Of a stretch of DNA of 64,000 nt, positions 61,240 to 64,000 are shown piece by piece. Made by a program: the position numbers and the translations under genes. This DNA is from Caballeronia sp. NK8 (GTDB lineage Bacteria > Pseudomonadota > Gammaproteobacteria > Burkholderiales > Burkholderiaceae). The notes under the pieces are model-generated. The model was not told where the DNA came from. It was given only the letters and a program-made list of their open reading frames with translations, and ran no database searches. The stretch is taken from positions 744,001 to 808,000 of the forward strand of contig NZ_AP024323.1 in assembly GCF_018408855.1 (NCBI RefSeq), given 5' to 3'. Position 1 is the stretch's first letter; every line of letters starts with the position of its first letter.

Positions 61240-61743
61240 TCAGGCTGCGAGCGCCGCGTTCATGCGGCGGCGGCGTTCGGCGGCGACATAGGCGCGAAAC
61301 AGGCCCGACACCGCGCGCAATGCGGCGCGCGGGTGGACGAAGCACGCTTGCACCTGACGGCTGCGGGCGCGGCCGTCGAGGCACCATGTGACGAAGTGTT
61401 CGCAGTTGTTGGTCAGCAGGTGATACTTGTCTTCGCCGAGGCGGCTGCGCGCGCGGCTCACCGCTTCCATGCCGACGAACTTCGCGGCCGGATTCTGATG
61501 GATCGTGACTTCGTGGCCAGCGGCGAACTGCTCGACGGTGACTTCCTCGACCGGACCGCGATGCAGCGACTTCGCGAAGCCGGCGTAGTGGATGACCATG
61601 CCGTTGCCGGCGTAGATGCCGTGGTGTTCGTAGCCCGAGCGGCGCGTAACGAGTTCGGTGCCGAGCGCCGGTTCGTCGTCGAGCGAGAAACCGCTCACGG
61701 CGGCTTGCTGGTCGATCAGTCCGGATTGTTGGTTGGTGGTCAT
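61240..61743 (-). CDS. LRAT-like (NlpC/P60-superfamily) acyltransferase/hydrolase
   Basis: The 167-residue protein has the LRAT layout: the first His motif RSGYEHHGIYAGNGMVIHYAG, then TNNCEHFVTWC with the catalytic Cys, and a basic C-terminal helix (AYVAAERRRRMNAALAA). LRAT proteins transfer or hydrolyse acyl groups on lipids. No leader is seen, so it should act in the cytoplasm or on the inner membrane. It is followed by the small hypothetical protein and preceded by an AT-rich promoter region. Confidence 0.72.
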   Translation of the reverse strand: MTTNQQSGLIDQQAAVSGFSLDDEPALGTELVTRRSGYEHHGIYAGNGMVIHYAGFAKSLHRGPVEEVTVEQFAAGHEVTIHQNPAAKFVGMEAVSRARSRLGEDKYHLLTNNCEHFVTWCLDGRARSRQVQACFVHPRAALRAVSGLFRAYVAAERRRRMNAALAA

Positions 61744-62219
61744 GGCGGGCTCCGATTCTTTTTCAGCTTGGCGTCAGGTGTTTGTTTGGCGCCGGGTTGC
61801 CTAGCCATTTGCATCTTCCTTGCCAGCTTTTATAAGCCATTGATTTTCAACAACTAACGACATTTTTGGAGGGATTCTCGAAGGCTTTGTGTTTTAGATC
61901 AGCCAACAGTTTTCGCCGATGTTTGTTGGGCTGGGTGCGCCAGATTTCCAGACGCCCGAAAGACGGGGCGGCACGCGTGGAAAGGCATCTGGTCGCGCTG
62001 CTTCCGATGTGTTGGGTGGTTGCTGCTACGCCAACATCGTCTGTCGGTTGGCATCCAACTGATGCGGCTGTGTGATAGCCGATCCGAGGAGCGATGAATC
62101 CGGCCGAAAGCCCGCGCAATCGGCCAATGGTCGAAAAGCGCCGGCATGGGATGCCGGTCGGCATGAGCCTTGCATTAAGTCCGTGCGTCCTGCCTGCAGG
62201 CATTCACGGAGAAACCGAC
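61744..62219. other. 476-bp region with promoter for the LRAT operon
   Basis: This AT-rich stretch has a plausible minus-strand promoter: TAGTTG (61851-61856 complement) and TATAAA (61829-61834 complement) are spaced by 16 bp. Frames on both strands lack ribosome sites and family features. I see nothing else in it. Confidence 0.45.
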
Positions 62220-62546
62220 ATGTGCGCTCTCACCGTCACCGATCTTCATTACGACCGCGAGCTGGATCACGCGGCGATGTCGGCCATCAACGGCGGAGGC
62301 GGCGCGCCATGGGTCTACGGCTGGATCACGCCGTATGTCGATCGCCCGTCGGGCGGCGCGGGCGGCGGCGCTGTCGTGAATCTCATCGACGTTACGAACA
62401 ACATCTATGAGGTCACCAACAACGTCACCAACATCACGGTCGGCCAGATGATCAACCAGTTCCAGAACGTCGCGGTCAGCAACACCGGCAACGGCGCGAC
62501 GCTCACGGTCAATCCGAACTCAGTGGCGGGAAACCGCGCGGGCTGA
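62220..62546 (+). CDS. Small Gly/Asn-rich protein with a double-glycine-like leader
   Basis: The 108-residue product starts at ATG 62220 after GGAGA. Residues 1-26 resemble a peptide leader: RELDHAAMSAINGG, with Leu at -12, Met at -7, Ile at -4 and Gly-Gly at -2/-1 (relative to cleavage after residue 26). After a glycine linker, residues 50-85 are rich in Asn, Val and Thr (VTNNIYEVTNNVTN). I do not recognise a family. A secreted peptide or adhesin-like role is possible; no C39-peptidase transporter is nearby. Confidence 0.6.
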   Translation: MCALTVTDLHYDRELDHAAMSAINGGGGAPWVYGWITPYVDRPSGGAGGGAVVNLIDVTNNIYEVTNNVTNITVGQMINQFQNVAVSNTGNGATLTVNPNSVAGNRAG

Positions 62547-62651
62547 TCGGTGCACATCAAGATTCGTTTCGCGCGCGGGTTGGGTCACAATGGGCGGGAC
62601 CGTCCGCAACAGTCGCCCGACGCCGCGCCATCCAGCATTCCGGAGGTTGCC

Positions 62652-63422
62652 ATGACCTTCAGCACCGAGTTTCGATGGACCTCCGCCGCCCGCACCGACA
62701 CCGGCTGCGTGCGGCAGATCAACGAAGACGCGCTGCTCGATGCGCCCGAGCGCGGCCTGTGGGCCGTGGCGGACGGCATGGGCGGCCATGCGGTCGGCGA
62801 CCTGGCGAGCCGGATGGTCATCGAGAGTCTCGCGAAGGTGTCGCCCGCGGGCGATCTGGCGGGCGTCATCGCCGATGCCCGCACGCGGCTTCTCGATGTG
62901 AACGAACGGCTACGCCTGGAGGCGGCGCGGCGCCAGGTTTCGCGTATCGGCAGCACGGTGGTGCTGCTCGTGGCGCGCGACGGCGCGTGCGGTTACGTGT
63001 GGGCCGGCGACAGCCGTATTTATCTGCTCCGGCAGGGACGGCTGATGCAGCTCACGCGCGATCACAGTCATGTCGAGGAACTGAAGGCGCGCGGGCAACT
63101 GACGGCCGAGGAAGCGCTGCATCATCCGGCGCAGCATCTGATCACGCGCGCGGTCGGCGCGCTCGACATTCTCGAACTCGACGAGAACACGTTCACCCTG
63201 AACGATGGCGATACGTTTCTGCTATGCAGCGACGGGTTGTCGAATGAGGTGAGCGAAGCGGAGATGGCGAGCGAACTCGCGCCCGGCAATTGCGAGACGG
63301 CGGCGCAGAAGTTGTTGGAGATCGCCCTGGCGCGAGGCGGACGCGACAATATTTCGGTGGTTGTTGCGCATGCGGAGGATTTGATGGCGTCGGACAAGAC
63401 GCAGGTGAATCCGTCGATTTAA
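62652..63422 (+). CDS. PP2C-type serine/threonine phosphatase
   Basis: The 256-residue PPM-family phosphatase has metal motifs RTDTGCVRQINEDALL, VADGMGGHAVGD, WAGDSRIYLLR and CSDGLSNEVSEAEM, then GGRDNISVVV. It is a Stp1/PppA-like enzyme that removes phosphate from Ser/Thr, with no visible partner kinase in the window. GGAGG lies before the ATG. It is convergent with brnA, eight bases apart. Confidence 0.85.
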   Translation: MTFSTEFRWTSAARTDTGCVRQINEDALLDAPERGLWAVADGMGGHAVGDLASRMVIESLAKVSPAGDLAGVIADARTRLLDVNERLRLEAARRQVSRIGSTVVLLVARDGACGYVWAGDSRIYLLRQGRLMQLTRDHSHVEELKARGQLTAEEALHHPAQHLITRAVGALDILELDENTFTLNDGDTFLLCSDGLSNEVSEAEMASELAPGNCETAAQKLLEIALARGGRDNISVVVAHAEDLMASDKTQVNPSI

Positions 63423-63430
63423 GTAGAGAC

Positions 63431-63688
63431 TCAGGGATGACGCCGTTGCTGAGTCTGCATGTACGCGCGCAGAAGCCGATTGATACGCGTCTGATATCCC
63501 TTTCCTTGCTGGCGAAACCATTCGAGCACGTCGGCATCCAACCGCATCGTCACGGCTTGTTTGGGCGGAACATGCAGTTCCGCCTGCTCGAAGAACGCGT
63601 CGTCGAGTTTTGGTATGTCGGAATAATCGATGTCGGCGTCCTTCATCTTCGCCAACCGGTCCCAGTCAGTTCCCGATTTCTTGCTCAT
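63431..63688 (-). CDS. brnA: BrnA-type antitoxin
   Basis: The 85-residue protein has an acidic N-terminal half (KDADIDYSDIPKLDDAFFEQAEL) and a ribbon-helix-helix C-terminus (KQAVTMRLDADVLEWFRQQGKGYQTRINRLLRAYM), as in BrnA, which binds BrnT and represses the operon. It overlaps the toxin gene by 23 bp. Confidence 0.82.
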   Translation of the reverse strand: MSKKSGTDWDRLAKMKDADIDYSDIPKLDDAFFEQAELHVPPKQAVTMRLDADVLEWFRQQGKGYQTRINRLLRAYMQTQQRRHP

Positions 63689-63944
63689 ATCTTTTCGCCT
63701 CGTGTCTGTCCGCTTTTCGCGCCGAGATGATACGGATCACATCCGCATATCGCTCGACATACACCACGACGCCTAATAGCTCCTTCATCCAGCCCAACGC
63801 TATCCAGCGTTCTTCTCCATACGCTTCCCGCGTATCGGGCCACGTCAACACCGGGTGATTGAATACGTCGACTGCATCTCGAAAATCGATTCCGTGCTTT
63901 CGAATGTTGGTTTGATTTTTCTTTTCATCCCATTCGAAATGCAC
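63666..63944 (-). CDS. brnT: BrnT-type ribonuclease toxin
   Basis: The protein of about 92 residues has the BrnT start (FEWDEKKNQTNIRKHGIDF). A central YGEERWIALGWM and a C-terminal RIISARKADRHEAKRYEQ segment follow, typical of BrnT RNase toxins. A GTG at 63944 after GGGTGGTGC is the likely start. An in-frame TTG at 63989 is possible and the frame stays open to the window edge. Confidence 0.8.
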   Translation of the reverse strand: MHFEWDEKKNQTNIRKHGIDFRDAVDVFNHPVLTWPDTREAYGEERWIALGWMKELLGVVVYVERYADVIRIISARKADRHEAKRYEQEIGN

Positions 63945-63967
63945 GCACCACCCGTATTGACGTTTGT

Positions 63968-63975
63968 ATGTACAT
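63968..63975 (+). promoter_or_regulatory. Candidate BrnA operator upstream of brnT
   Basis: The perfect palindrome ATGTACAT lies 24 bp upstream of the likely brnT start in a short AT-rich stretch. Ribbon-helix-helix antitoxins bind such short palindromes to repress their own operon. This rests on position only. Confidence 0.3.
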
Positions 63976-64000
63976 TTTGCCTCCGACAAGCACGCAACGT

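Noticed and set aside
61847..62203. A minus-strand 118-codon frame ending in HKAFENPSKNVVSC
   Set aside because: There is no ribosome site and no family. It lies in the promoter region of the LRAT-like operon, though a degraded gene cannot be excluded.

Overview
The window is about 62-65% GC, densely coded, and carries the gene families of a Burkholderiaceae bacterium of the Paraburkholderia/Caballeronia type: many LysR regulators, PDR/VanB-type reductases, an H-NS-like protein with GRGRAP motifs, DUF4148 and a fused LivM-LivG. I saw no rRNA, tRNA, CRISPR array or intact insertion sequence. Genus placement is inference from gene content.

Region 1 (1-11.3 kb) is a catabolic cluster whose gene set matches the indole-3-acetic acid (auxin) degradation genes iacA, B, C, D, E, F, G, H and I. 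Three regulators are interleaved with it: a LysR protein (iacR1-like), a soluble PAS histidine kinase (iacS-like) and a FixJ-type response regulator (iacR2-like). A cut-off transporter opens the window. The enzymes include a flavin monooxygenase, a two-subunit Rieske dioxygenase with its reductase, an amidase, a short-chain dehydrogenase and a flavin reductase. Together they should take the plant hormone towards catechol.

Region 2 (11.4-17 kb) is a purine (urate) segment: OHCU decarboxylase, a LysR, an MFS transporter and two hydroxyisourate hydrolases, one with a Tat export signal. Region 3 (17-20.6 kb) holds a nitronate monooxygenase, a cytochrome b561 and an acetate permease with its DUF485 partner. 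Region 4 (21-24.4 kb) has an H-NS-like protein with two DNA-binding domains, a VOC protein, Ohr and a tandem alpha/beta hydrolase. Region 5 (24.6-30.6 kb) is a second aromatic-type module: a phthalate-dioxygenase-class Rieske oxygenase, its reductase, a GntR regulator with a matched operator pair, an MFS transporter and a LysR.

Region 6 (31.7-37.3 kb) pairs an OmpR-type two-component system with a divergent msrB-dipZ-msrA operon, probably an envelope methionine-sulfoxide repair system. Regions 37-50.6 kb hold housekeeping and accessory genes: an aminotransferase with an ArgP-like LysR, panE, bacterioferritin, 1-Cys peroxiredoxin, an APC permease, a CoA-transferase, kup and a shikimate dehydrogenase homologue. 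Region 50.7-56.2 kb is a branched-chain-amino-acid-type (Liv/HAAT) ABC transporter whose gene order is interrupted by a 573-bp imperfect palindrome. Region 56.5-59.6 kb has an ECF sigma/anti-sigma pair divergent from a Tat-exported metallophosphoesterase and a cupredoxin. The last stretch carries hpd, an LRAT-like protein, a small protein with a double-glycine-like leader, a PP2C phosphatase and a brnT/brnA toxin-antitoxin pair at the edge.
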